Origin: Pseudohongiella sp.
Lineage (GTDB): Bacteria > Pseudomonadota > Gammaproteobacteria > Pseudomonadales > Pseudohongiellaceae
Assembly: GCA_030651695.1 (NCBI GenBank)
Contig: JAUSCD010000012.1
Coordinates: forward strand, 372,001-436,000
Direction: 5' to 3'
DNA length: 64,000 bases
The notes beneath the pieces were generated by a model that was not told where the DNA came from, did no database searches, and worked only from the letters and a program-made list of their open reading frames with translations. The translations under genes and the position numbers were made by a program. How positions within the stretch are numbered: the stretch's first letter is position 1; each line of letters opens with the position of its first letter. Of the stretch, positions 37,712-45,836 are shown piece by piece.

Positions 37712-38377
37712 ATGACCAGGCTGGCAATTTTTGACCTTGATAACACACTACTGGGAGGTGACAGTGATCACGCCTGGGGCGAGTATCTTATTCATGCAGG
37801 CCTGGTGAACGCGGATGAACATCGTCGCCGCAACGACGGTTTTTACGCGCAGTACAAAGCTGGCGTGCTGGATATGAACGAGTATCTGGAGTTTGCGATT
37901 GCGCCGGTGGTGGGTTTCAGCCCTGAGCGTCTGACAGCCTTACATGCCGAATTTATGAAGCTGTTTGTTGAACCTATGATGCTGCCTGCTGCCCAGACCC
38001 TGGTTAACAAGCACAAAGTTGAGGGCGACCTGTGCCTGATCGTCACTGCTACCAACCGGTTTGTGACGGGCCCGATTGCTGAGCGACTGGGCGTGCACGA
38101 CCTGATAGCCACCGATCTGGAAATCAAAAACGAAGTGTTCACCGGCAAGATCTCTGGCATCCCATGCTTTAAAGCCGGCAAAATCAACAAATTACAAGAC
38201 TGGCTGACTGAGCGGGGAGATACATCGCTGGGGTTGCACAACAGCATTTTCTACAGCGACTCCTTTAACGATATTCCGCTGCTGGAAGTGGCTGCGGAAG
38301 CCGTCGCCGTGGATCCGGATGACACGTTGCGGGCCCACGCCGACAGCAAAGGCTGGCGTGTGATCAGCCTGCGCTGA
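37712..38377 (+). CDS. HAD-IB family phosphatase, SerB-like
   Basis: About 221 residues from the ATG at 37712; a TTG two codons earlier is possible. HAD motif I is FDLDNTLLGG (nucleophile and acid Asp), motif II is the Thr of LIVTATNRF, motif III is the Lys of GIPCFKAGK, and motif IV is FYSDSFNDIPLL. The helical cap of about 60 residues matches the SerB/HAD-IB group, which includes phosphoserine phosphatases and histidinol-phosphate phosphatases. The substrate is not decided by the sequence. It converges on the ACT protein gene with one base between stops. Confidence 0.9.
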   Translation: MTRLAIFDLDNTLLGGDSDHAWGEYLIHAGLVNADEHRRRNDGFYAQYKAGVLDMNEYLEFAIAPVVGFSPERLTALHAEFMKLFVEPMMLPAAQTLVNKHKVEGDLCLIVTATNRFVTGPIAERLGVHDLIATDLEIKNEVFTGKISGIPCFKAGKINKLQDWLTERGDTSLGLHNSIFYSDSFNDIPLLEVAAEAVAVDPDDTLRAHADSKGWRVISLR

Positions 38378-38378
38378 C

Positions 38379-38897
38379 TCAGTCTGCAATCAAACTCAGA
38401 TCAACGATCAGATCATCTGCCAGTTGTTCAAGCTCGGCCCGCAAGGAGTCGATATCCAGACCAGCAGGAATATGCAGGACTGCGCTGGCCTTGAAAAGAA
38501 TGTCTGAAGACATGGGTGCCGGTCCGCATTCGGTTTCCAGATCGTCGACGTTGACATGCTGGCGCGCCAAGGCGCCAGAGATGTCGCGTATGATACCGGG
38601 ACGATCATTGCCAACCAGACTGAGTCGCAAACTGCGCATCACGGCCTCAGGCTCAGCATGAGCTGAGCGCTCTACCACCAGCTTCAGTTTGGGAGACAAC
38701 GCATCCAGAGCTGAGATCAACTGGTCTGCTCTGCCCTCGTCCACACTGACACGCAATATGCCGGCAAATTTTCCTGCCAGGCGCGACATATTGCTTTCCA
38801 GCCAGTTGCCCTGATTCTGCGCCACAATCTGCGCCAGCGACTCAACCAGGCCCGGCTGGTCATTCCCTATCAGTGTCAGTACCAAAAACGTTTTCAT
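38379..38897 (-). CDS. GcvR-like tandem ACT-domain protein
   Basis: A 172-residue protein of two ACT domains, at about 1-80 and 88-170. Each begins with a typical strand-turn-helix (LTLIGNDQPGLVESLAQ and LSLVGNDRPGIIRDIS), where the Asn-Asp-x-Pro-Gly loop forms the amino-acid site. This plan matches GcvR, the glycine-responsive partner of the GcvA regulator of glycine cleavage. No gcv gene lies nearby, so the regulatory target is unknown; other ACT-pair regulators are possible. Confidence 0.8.
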   Translation of the reverse strand: MKTFLVLTLIGNDQPGLVESLAQIVAQNQGNWLESNMSRLAGKFAGILRVSVDEGRADQLISALDALSPKLKLVVERSAHAEPEAVMRSLRLSLVGNDRPGIIRDISGALARQHVNVDDLETECGPAPMSSDILFKASAVLHIPAGLDIDSLRAELEQLADDLIVDLSLIAD

Positions 38898-38935
38898 GCA
38901 CTACCTCTGCTGGCCGCCTGTGAAGGCCGCTGAAT

Positions 38936-40087
38936 TCAAGCTTCAATCATGACCCGGCGCGGGAACTGACCAAACTCTTCCCAGTAACTTACCCGTTCCG
39001 GCAGATCTTCTGCCACCGCCTGGGTGTGCCCGTTAATATCAGTCACGCGCGACACAATGGTGTGCTCGCCGGGTGCGGCACCCGACCAATCCAGATGGAA
39101 CGGTTTCCAGCTGTACTGGCTGGCTTGCGGGTCGATGGTCGCCTGTTGCCAGGCACCGCCGTCAATGCTGACCTCGATACTGCGCAGCGGCGTCCCGTCA
39201 TTCAACGCAAAACCACTGATGCGATGGCTGTTCCCAAGTTGGCTGACCCGAACGATCACAGACTTCAGGTTCATGCGAGCCACCGAATTTTCCACCCAGC
39301 GCTCCTGGCCACCTACCATCTCACGCTTCAGCGTTACGTAATCCCGGCCCATAAAACGGCCCATATAGCGTGTATCCTGAACATGAATCTGCGTCAGCCA
39401 TTTTACGTTGGCGACACCGTAAAAACCGGGGATCAACAGGCGAACCGGGCGGCCATGATGAACGTCCAGCGGCTGACCATTCATTTCGTAAACAATCATA
39501 TTGTCCGGGCGCATCGCATCTTCAACGGACAGGCTGCGCGCAAATGCTTTTTCCACCTGACGACCACGGATTTCTTCGGTGCCCATATCGCCACCAAAAA
39601 ATACCACTTCACGACCCGCCGCCTGCACACCAGCCTGTTCCAGCAGGGCGGGCAAACTGATTCCGCGCCAGCGTGCATTTCCGACCAGACCATGGAACAT
39701 GCGGTTACCGTTACCACCACATTCGAAACCTGCATCAATTTCCTTGCCAGGCAAGGCTCGCAGCTCATCCAGTGTAAAACTGAGCTCTCGGTCCACCAAG
39801 CCTGTGAGGTTCAGTTTGTAACTACTAACATCCAGTTCGGGCTGCCCATAATGCTGGACTACGTAAAAGTCATGGCTGTGGAAGCTGTTGATTTGCCGGG
39901 TATCAATAATGTGAGTGCGCCCTGGCTGGCGCTGGCCCGGGTCGTAACCATCAGGCACATCCAGAAATCGCATCACGCGCTCTCCCTGCGCGAGCGCGAA
40001 CCACGGAAAACCCGATGTTGCTGCGATCAGGCCTGCGCCAACGCCTGCTTTTAAGAGCTGCCTGCGACTTTCGTTGTCTGCCGTCAT
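38936..40087 (-). CDS. Tat-exported sulfite-oxidase-family molybdopterin oxidoreductase
   Basis: About 383 residues from the ATG at 40087, chosen over a GTG at 40096 because AAAGG lies about nine bases upstream. A Tat signal (RRQLLKAG) precedes a hydrophobic stretch ending in ALAQ, so a cofactor-loaded enzyme should be exported to the periplasm. The molybdenum-ligand cysteine lies in GFECGGNGNR, and the HGLVGNARWRGISL and HGRPVRLLIPGF segments are typical. The C-terminal dimer domain is present from about residue 285. Family members oxidise sulfite or similar substrates, passing electrons to a c-type cytochrome; none is encoded next door. Confidence 0.9.
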   Translation of the reverse strand: MTADNESRRQLLKAGVGAGLIAATSGFPWFALAQGERVMRFLDVPDGYDPGQRQPGRTHIIDTRQINSFHSHDFYVVQHYGQPELDVSSYKLNLTGLVDRELSFTLDELRALPGKEIDAGFECGGNGNRMFHGLVGNARWRGISLPALLEQAGVQAAGREVVFFGGDMGTEEIRGRQVEKAFARSLSVEDAMRPDNMIVYEMNGQPLDVHHGRPVRLLIPGFYGVANVKWLTQIHVQDTRYMGRFMGRDYVTLKREMVGGQERWVENSVARMNLKSVIVRVSQLGNSHRISGFALNDGTPLRSIEVSIDGGAWQQATIDPQASQYSWKPFHLDWSGAAPGEHTIVSRVTDINGHTQAVAEDLPERVSYWEEFGQFPRRVMIEA

Positions 40088-40138
40088 GTCGTACACCTTT
40101 ATTATTGATTTAGCTGATTGTTGTTAATGACCCGGAAT

Positions 40139-41434
40139 TTAATGCTGATGTCCGCCAGGCCCGTGTACGTGGCGATGCGCAACCTCTTCTGCAGTCGCCG
40201 GCCTCACGCCCAACACTTCAATCTGATAGTGCAACGTGCGTCCTGCGTAAGGATGGTTGGTGTCGAGATCAACATTGAACTTGCCTACCTTGATCACCAG
40301 AGCGTTTTTTGCACCCTTGTTGGTTTTGACCGACACAATCGTACCCGGAACAAGGTTTTTAGGGTTGGGATTGCCCAGCAGGTGCTTGATTGGCAGCCTC
40401 AGTAGCTCGTTAGAGGTGCGCGGACCATAGGCCAATTCCGGCGGCAAGGTAATGTTTATGGCATCACCGGCTTTTTTGCCCGCCAGCGCCTGCTCAAGGC
40501 CGGCAACAACGTTGCCGTGTCCGTGCAAATAGAATAGCGGTTGCCGTCCAAACGATTCCTCCAGCCATGGGGAGGCGGAGCCATCTGGTCTGATTTCACG
40601 CAGGCGGTAATGGAATGCCACCACACGATTGACGTCCACCCGCAAGGTCAGATGCTGAGGCGGCTCCTGAACCGAGCTAAAGCTGATAGCCGCGCCTTGC
40701 ACAGACGTTTTTACCGCTGGAGCGGCCTCAACGGCAGCCTTCTCCGGAGCAGTTTTGGTGGATGCTTTTTTCGCTGCAGCTTTCGGCATTGCCGTTTTTG
40801 AGGTCGGGGTCTTTTTGACGTCAGGTGCCTGATTTACTGCTGGTGCAGCTTTTTTATTCGCTGACTTTGTTTCAGCCGGCCTAGCTGTTTTCGCTGATGT
40901 TGCCGTTACTGATTTCGTTGAGGGCTTGGCTGAGCCGGCTTTTTCTGCTTTTTGCTCTACCGTTTTGGCCGTAGCCGCTTTAGGAGCAGAGGCTTTGACG
41001 GTGGATGCTTTTTTGGCCGGAGACACAGCCTTGGCCACAGCTACCGGCTGTTTGGTGCCTGCCACAGCCTTTTTGCTTTCGACAGGTTTTTTAGCCGCCG
41101 CTTTTGGCGAAGCTGCTTTTTGGGGTGTTTCCTGTTTTTTGGGCGCAGCCGCTTTCTTTGGCGCAGCCACTTTCTTTGGTAAAACCACTTTGCTCGCTGG
41201 TTTTTTAGCTACCGGCGCGGCTTTTTTGGCCGGCGCTTTGTTATCTGATTTTGCGCCTTTGTCCGCTTTTACGACCTTCGCTGGTTTCTTTGGATCAGGC
41301 TTGGCTGCAGCAGCTGTTTTGGGCACAACCGCTTTGGCTGCTGCCGGCTTTGCTTTTTTCACCTTTTCTGGTGCCGCTTTACCCGCAGATTTTTTGGCTG
41401 GCGCGACTTTAGTTGTGTTCTTGGATTCCGTCAT
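40139..41434 (-). CDS. SlyD-like FKBP peptidyl-prolyl isomerase with Lys/Ala/Pro-rich N-terminal tail
   Basis: A 431-residue protein. Residues 1-248 are almost entirely Lys, Ala, Pro, Val, Ser and Thr, in AAKKP-like repeats resembling histone H1 or AlgP tails. Residues 249-431 form an FKBP domain of the SlyD type with an insert in the flap (LHGHGNVVAGLEQAL, ELAYGP and the NHPYAGRTLHYQIEVL core), ending in a His-rich tail (HRHVHGPGGHQH) that could bind nickel or zinc. The tail would bind nucleic acid by charge. The ATG at 41434 follows a GAGAG site. The long low-complexity tail may vary in length between strains. Confidence 0.85.
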   Translation of the reverse strand: MTESKNTTKVAPAKKSAGKAAPEKVKKAKPAAAKAVVPKTAAAAKPDPKKPAKVVKADKGAKSDNKAPAKKAAPVAKKPASKVVLPKKVAAPKKAAAPKKQETPQKAASPKAAAKKPVESKKAVAGTKQPVAVAKAVSPAKKASTVKASAPKAATAKTVEQKAEKAGSAKPSTKSVTATSAKTARPAETKSANKKAAPAVNQAPDVKKTPTSKTAMPKAAAKKASTKTAPEKAAVEAAPAVKTSVQGAAISFSSVQEPPQHLTLRVDVNRVVAFHYRLREIRPDGSASPWLEESFGRQPLFYLHGHGNVVAGLEQALAGKKAGDAINITLPPELAYGPRTSNELLRLPIKHLLGNPNPKNLVPGTIVSVKTNKGAKNALVIKVGKFNVDLDTNHPYAGRTLHYQIEVLGVRPATAEEVAHRHVHGPGGHQH

Positions 41435-41634
41435 GGCGAACTCTCTTTGTCAGGAGCACCGATTCTATCAGATTGCCTGCGCGATAAAAGAGAGTCGCTG
41501 TATTCAATACTGCGTCCGAAAGCAGCCGGGCAAAAATAATTAGTCTTCATTCGGGCAGTGCGATACATTCATGAGGTCTATCCACAGGACAGACGCAGCA
41601 ACTATATGCCAACAACCAACACGGAGGCTCTGAA

Positions 41635-42054
41635 ATGTCACTGAAAGGCACCAAAACTGAAGCTAACCTGATGGCGGCGTTCGCCGGCGAATCCCAAGCC
41701 AACCGACGCTATCTGTATTTTGCCCAGAAAGCCGATGTAGAGGGCTATAACGATGTTTCTGCACTATTCCGCTCTACGGCTGAAGGTGAAACGGGCCATG
41801 CACATGGCCACCTTGAATACCTGGAGGAAGTGGGTGATCCGGCGACCGGCATGCCCATCGGCAGCACTGCCGATAACCTGCGATCTGCAGTAGCAGGCGA
41901 AACTCACGAATATACCGATATGTATCCCGGCATGGCTAAAGATGCCCGCGATGAAGGTTTTGATGAAATCGCCGATTGGATGGAAACGCTGGCCAAGGCA
42001 GAACGCTCTCACGCCAACCGGTTCCAGAAAGCACTTGATTTGCTGGATGCATAA
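41635..42054 (+). CDS. rubrerythrin family diiron protein (no rubredoxin domain)
   Basis: A 139-residue four-helix-bundle protein with GGAGG eight bases before the ATG. The diiron ligands are the repeated Glu/His motifs: [28 protein letters not shown] and [10 protein letters not shown]. It contains no cysteine, so the rubredoxin domain of full rubrerythrins is absent. Such proteins reduce hydrogen peroxide when a partner supplies electrons. The Fe-S protein encoded 84 bases downstream may be that partner. Confidence 0.93.
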   Translation: MSLKGTKTEANLMAAFAGESQANRRYLYFAQKADVEGYNDVSALFRSTAEGETGHAHGHLEYLEEVGDPATGMPIGSTADNLRSAVAGETHEYTDMYPGMAKDARDEGFDEIADWMETLAKAERSHANRFQKALDLLDA

Positions 42055-42061
42055 CTGACGC

Positions 42062-42083
42062 GGTATTGGCTAAACCCAATACC
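42062..42083 (+). promoter_or_regulatory. stem-loop between the rubrerythrin and Fe-S protein genes
   Basis: GGTATTGG (42062-42069) pairs perfectly with CCAATACC (42076-42083) around a 6-base loop. It lies just after the rubrerythrin stop and has no T-tract, so it may stabilise the message or only partly terminate. Confidence 0.5.
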
Positions 42084-42092
42084 ACCGTCTGT

Positions 42093-42137
42093 ACCTCAAG
42101 GTCCCATACCTCAAGGCCCCATACCTCAAGGTCTCAT
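42093..42137 (+). repeat. three tandem 15-bp repeats carrying AAGG ribosome-site-like motifs
   Basis: The unit ACCTCAAGGTCCCAT occurs at 42093-42107, 42108-42122 and 42123-42137 with one change in the second and one in the third. Each copy holds CAAGG, and only the last is correctly spaced (about seven bases) before the ATG at 42139. Confidence 0.9.
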
Positions 42138-42138
42138 T

Positions 42139-43467
42139 ATGGCGGATGAAAAGCGGGAAGGCGGTCTGAGCGCGCCAATAAGATACCCTCTGAATCAGCA
42201 CGGCGAAAAGTTTTACGACAAGCCGGATCTGCATCAGGAACTGGAGCGCGTGTACGACATCTGCCACGGCTGTCGGCGGTGTGTCAGTTTGTGTAATTCA
42301 TTCCCCACGCTTTTTGATCTTGTTGACAACAGCGAGTCCATGGAAGTGGATGGCGTTGCTGTTGCGGATTATCAGAAGGTGGTTGACCAGTGCTATCTGT
42401 GCGACCTGTGTTACCTGACAAAATGTCCGTATGTACCTCCGCATGAATGGAATCTGGATTTTCCTCATTTGATGTTGCGCGCAAAAATTGTCAACTATGA
42501 AGATGGCAATTCGAAATTCCGCGACCGGTTGATCACAAGCACTGACATGGTTGGAAAAGCTGCCACACTTCCCATCATCAACGGCATTGTGAATGCCGCA
42601 AAAGAAAACAGGACAGTTCGCGGAATACTTGAGAAAGCTCTCGATATTCACCAGGACGCCTGGTTGCCCGCATATGCCAGACCCACGTTACAGGATTCAC
42701 TTTCCAAAGCGGTCGGGCAAACAGACAGCTCTGCACCTCAGAATGGAAAAGTTCTGTTATTCGCAAGCTGTTACTGTAATTTCAACGAACCCGGCGTAGG
42801 CGAGAGCCTGTACAAAGTGTTGCGCCACAATGACGTGACTGTGAGCCTGATGGCCCGTGAACACTGCTGTGGAATGCCAAAGCTTGAACTGGGCGATCTC
42901 AGATCAGTCGAAATGCTAATGCAGAAAAATATCCCGGAACTGTATGAGAAGGCCAAGGAAGGCTGGGATATTATTGCCGCCGTTCCTTCTTGCGTGCTGA
43001 TGTTCAAACAGGAACTCCCTCTGCTTTATCCTGATGACGAGCGCGTAAAAGCGGTAGCAAAAGCGTTTAAAGATCCGTTCGAATATTTGTCAAAAATGCA
43101 TAAAGCCGGAAAATTGAATACAGAGTTTAAAAATAATCTTGGCAACGTCACTTACCATGTCGCCTGCCACCAGCGTGTACAAAACATAGGACCTAAAACC
43201 CGACAGATTCTGGAGCTTATTCCAGGCACAGTCGTTAAATCCATTGAGCGCTGCTCTGGCCACGACGGCACCTATGCCGTAAAAAAGGAATCGCGCGAGT
43301 TCGCAAATAAAATTGTAGCGCCTATAGTGAGGCAGATTAAACAGCAGACGCCCGACCACTTCGGCAGTGACTGCCCGGTAGCCGGCCGGCATATAGAAAC
43401 CAATCTTGCCAACGGGCAGGAACACGAACACCCCTTGCAGCTGCTGTGCAAGGCTTACAGTATTTGA
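42139..43467 (+). CDS. heterodisulfide reductase-like / GlpC-like Fe-S oxidoreductase
   Basis: A 442-residue protein. Two [4Fe-4S] motifs lie near the N-terminus: Cys42-x2-Cys45-x2-Cys48-x3-Cys52 (CHGCRRCVSLC) and a second CYLCDLCYLTKCP. Two cysteine-rich CCG-type domains follow (EHCCGMP with SCYCN, and CSGHDGTYA with HVACHQR). This matches the GlpC and HdrB-related family that moves electrons to quinone or thiol partners. It has no membrane helix. It is flanked by rubrerythrin and a DUF3501 gene, a recurrent grouping that suggests an electron-transfer unit for peroxide reduction. Confidence 0.88.
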   Translation: MADEKREGGLSAPIRYPLNQHGEKFYDKPDLHQELERVYDICHGCRRCVSLCNSFPTLFDLVDNSESMEVDGVAVADYQKVVDQCYLCDLCYLTKCPYVPPHEWNLDFPHLMLRAKIVNYEDGNSKFRDRLITSTDMVGKAATLPIINGIVNAAKENRTVRGILEKALDIHQDAWLPAYARPTLQDSLSKAVGQTDSSAPQNGKVLLFASCYCNFNEPGVGESLYKVLRHNDVTVSLMAREHCCGMPKLELGDLRSVEMLMQKNIPELYEKAKEGWDIIAAVPSCVLMFKQELPLLYPDDERVKAVAKAFKDPFEYLSKMHKAGKLNTEFKNNLGNVTYHVACHQRVQNIGPKTRQILELIPGTVVKSIERCSGHDGTYAVKKESREFANKIVAPIVRQIKQQTPDHFGSDCPVAGRHIETNLANGQEHEHPLQLLCKAYSI

Positions 43468-43476
43468 GAAGTTGTC

Positions 43477-44061
43477 ATGAAGAAGTTGACCATTGCCAGT
43501 GTTGGTACGTTTGACCAGTATCAGCAGCAACGAGCGTCAATCCGGCAGGCGATCATCGAACATAAAAAAAATCGACGTGTGCCGCTTGGACCCAATGCCA
43601 CTCTGCACTTTGAAGACTACATGACGATGAAATACCAGGTGCAGGAAATGATACGCGCAGAGCATCTGAGGGATGCCGGAGCAATATCAGAGGAACTTGA
43701 TGCTTACAACCCGCTGATTCCTGATGGCAGCAATCTCAAGTGTACGTTCATGATCGAGTTCCCGGATGAAGCCGAGCGCCGTCAGCAGTTAAAATTACTG
43801 ATCAATCTGGAGCAGCATGTGTTTATCCAGATAGATGGATTCGAACCGGTGCCACCAGTCGCAGACGAAGATCTTGAGCGATCCACCGAAGACAAAACAT
43901 CTGCCGTTCACTTCATGCGCTACGAGTTTTCGCAGGAGATGATCCAGGCAGCAAAAAAAGGTGCTACGTGGGCAATTTACAGTGATCATCCTGCATACCA
44001 GCATCGTATCGAACCCCTGCCTGACAATATCGCCAGCTCCCTTTGCCGGGACTTTGACTGA
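43477..44061 (+). CDS. DUF3501 family protein
   Basis: A 194-residue soluble protein. The segments KNRRVPLGPNATLHFEDY and QVQEMIRAEHLRD, and the C-terminal ATWAIYSDHPAYQHR, match DUF3501 as I know it. The biochemical role is unknown. Families of this kind accompany rubrerythrin and GlpC-like Fe-S proteins in many gammaproteobacteria. It lies nine bases after the Fe-S gene and is almost certainly in the same operon. Confidence 0.85.
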   Translation: MKKLTIASVGTFDQYQQQRASIRQAIIEHKKNRRVPLGPNATLHFEDYMTMKYQVQEMIRAEHLRDAGAISEELDAYNPLIPDGSNLKCTFMIEFPDEAERRQQLKLLINLEQHVFIQIDGFEPVPPVADEDLERSTEDKTSAVHFMRYEFSQEMIQAAKKGATWAIYSDHPAYQHRIEPLPDNIASSLCRDFD

Positions 44062-44123
44062 CAGGCAGGGTGTGATTGGTGTATACTGCCCGACTTTTCA
44101 CGGTTAACACCAAGGTTGATGTA

Positions 44124-44300
44124 ATGTCTAGCAAATCCAAAAAAGACCTGCCTGTCTGCGACCGGAATGAACTTGCGCGCCAGATGGATGCTTTCCTGAA
44201 GTCGGGTGGCAAGGTGCAGCAAATCCCTACTGGTACCAGCGGCCAGACTCATACCCGCGGACCTCGTCAGATTATCCTCAGTCACAAAACAGCCAATTGA
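44124..44300 (+). CDS. small SutA-like protein (58 aa)
   Basis: ATG at 44124 with AAGG at 44112-44115. The protein is basic and mostly unstructured, with a short helix: ELARQMDAFLKSGGKVQQIP. That block resembles the core of SutA, a small Pseudomonas protein that binds RNA polymerase in slow growth, though the acidic N-terminal and C-terminal tails of SutA are missing. The similarity is by eye and the function is not settled. A TATACT box at 44082-44087 may be its own promoter, so it need not belong to the DUF3501 operon. Confidence 0.5.
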   Translation: MSSKSKKDLPVCDRNELARQMDAFLKSGGKVQQIPTGTSGQTHTRGPRQIILSHKTAN

Positions 44301-44305
44301 TCGTT

Positions 44306-44343
44306 TTGCAGCCGCGACATTAAAACCAGTGCCGCGGCCGCAA
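44306..44343. terminator. stem-loop between convergent genes
   Basis: TTGC and GCCGCG (44306-44316) pair with CGCGGC and GCAA (44333-44343) with one A-C mismatch and a loop of about 16 bases. It lies between two converging genes, so a termination role is likely, but there is no T-tract on either side. Confidence 0.4.
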
Positions 44344-44349
44344 TAGTCC

Positions 44350-45255
44350 TTAATCAAATCCCAACTGAGTGACGTCGTAGCCCTTGTTTTGCAGCTGCTC
44401 TATGAGGCCGTGCTCTCCAACCAGATGAGCGACGCCAACCAGCACAAACTCTGTCCCATCCTCTGTAAACATGGCTTCTACCTGCGGCATCCAGTTGTTA
44501 TTCCTCCGGACCAGCAGGCTGTCGTACAAAACAGGCGTATCTTCAAGCATCGGCTCTATAAATTCCGCACTTAGTGCAGCCGTATCGCCACCCCGCCAAG
44601 CTTGTACGATACGCTCTATGGATTCGCCTATCTGACTGAAATCTTTCACAGAATACATCACGAACTCGCTTTCGTAACCTTCCCCCATAGCCGCCAGCAT
44701 GGCAATTTGTTCATCAATGGTCTCCAGTTCCCCTCTTGGCTTGCCATCCCCGAGCGCGCGGGTGAAGTAATACGAATCCACTCCTTGTGGCGTAAAACCC
44801 AGCTTCTGGAATTCCAGAACAGAGAGCGTACTGATCAATAAACCAGGTTTGAAATTCTGCAGCATTGCCATCGGCAGACCGGTGGACTCAACATACGCAC
44901 TGAGCGCGGCGTACGAGTCAGCATCAAGCACTGTGCTGAGTGAACGGCCATCCTGGTAAGTGAGCTCCCGCAACATGCGTTGCTGCAGGCCCATATCGCT
45001 CATCCCGCCGATGTCGGTTTCAAAAAACAGCCTTTCTGAGGCAACATAGGCCTGGTCATAGGCTGCCGGCAAAGGATAGTCTTGCTGCCTGAGCAAGTGC
45101 ACGGTGCCTGCTATGTATACATCACTGTCGCCGTCACTTATGCGCCACACTGATGTTTGCGCTTGAAGAGAAAACGAGGCCAGCGTGGTGCCGGCGACCA
45201 AAAAACATGCGAACATGAGCGCTCTGCTCCCTACTGACATCTTACCTGATACCAT
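44350..45255 (-). CDS. TraB/GumN family protein, exported
   Basis: A 301-residue protein with AAGGA seven bases before the ATG. The first 33 residues form a signal peptide (FACFLVAGTTLASFSLQAQ). The family start VWRISDGDSDVYIAGTVHLL and the C-terminal FVLVGVAHLVGEHGLIEQL, with conserved His residues in GTVHLL and GVAHLVGEHG, match TraB/GumN proteins, proposed to be metalloproteases. The true activity in bacteria is uncertain. It is a single-gene unit. Confidence 0.9.
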   Translation of the reverse strand: MVSGKMSVGSRALMFACFLVAGTTLASFSLQAQTSVWRISDGDSDVYIAGTVHLLRQQDYPLPAAYDQAYVASERLFFETDIGGMSDMGLQQRMLRELTYQDGRSLSTVLDADSYAALSAYVESTGLPMAMLQNFKPGLLISTLSVLEFQKLGFTPQGVDSYYFTRALGDGKPRGELETIDEQIAMLAAMGEGYESEFVMYSVKDFSQIGESIERIVQAWRGGDTAALSAEFIEPMLEDTPVLYDSLLVRRNNNWMPQVEAMFTEDGTEFVLVGVAHLVGEHGLIEQLQNKGYDVTQLGFD

Positions 45256-45340
45256 TTGTCATTCCTTTTCAATAAGTTACTAATTAATAATCCGATAATT
45301 CAACCGCACCACGGACTACCTGTTATGAAGAGAGACCTGA

Positions 45341-45694
45341 TTGGCCATACTTCTGTTTAAGCTGCGCAATGTGCCAGATGATGAGGCCTCAGAGGTTCGT
45401 GATCTGCTGACAGAGCACGACATCCCTTTTTATGAGACAACCGCCGGCAACTGGGGAATCTCCATGCCTGCGATCTGGTTGCACAATGATGAACATTACA
45501 TCCGGGCCCGATCAGTCCTTGATGCCTATCAGCATGAGCGCGCCAGCCGGATGCGCGAACAGTATCTGGCCGACAAGTCTGCAGGGCGGGCTGAAACCCT
45601 GACAAGCCTGATTCGCAAGGACCCGCTCAGGACACTGGGCTACCTTGTACTTATCGCTGCGGTGATCTACCTTTCTATAAGTATCTTTTACTGA
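45341..45694 (+). CDS. DUF6164 family small membrane-anchored protein
   Basis: A 117-residue protein starting at TTG 45341, with GAGAG about eight bases upstream. The N-terminal 80 residues (LLFKLRNVPDDEASEVRDLL, YETTAGNWGIS) match DUF6164 as I know it, a ferredoxin-like-fold domain with no known activity. A single transmembrane helix ends the protein (about residues 97-115). The last codons are part of a 20-bp tandem duplication. Confidence 0.75.
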   Translation: MAILLFKLRNVPDDEASEVRDLLTEHDIPFYETTAGNWGISMPAIWLHNDEHYIRARSVLDAYQHERASRMREQYLADKSAGRAETLTSLIRKDPLRTLGYLVLIAAVIYLSISIFY

Positions 45695-45714
45695 CAATAA
45701 GTATCTGTTACTGA
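45677..45714 (+). repeat. tandem duplication over the DUF6164 stop codon
   Basis: ATAAGTATCTTTTACTGA (45677-45694) is repeated as ATAAGTATCTGTTACTGA (45697-45714), with one mismatch and a period of 20 bases. The second copy carries the same stop context after the gene has ended. Confidence 0.85.
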
Positions 45715-45836
45715 GCTCTCATACGGCAGTGTCCTCTGGTAGAAACATAGTTGAGACAAACACTGTCCGTATTTAGTTTTTTAAATTGATAACTATTTAT
45801 CTATTTAAAACGCCAATCGACAGCATATCTCCGGCG

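Noticed and set aside
39026-40054. 342-codon open frame on the plus strand
   Set aside because: Antisense shadow of the sulfite-oxidase-family gene, whose motifs and Tat signal are clear.
40926-41543. 205-codon hydrophobic, alanine-rich frame on the plus strand that looks like a membrane protein
   Set aside because: It is the complement of the Lys/Ala/Pro tail of the prolyl isomerase; complements of Lys and Ala codons give Phe, Leu and Ala.
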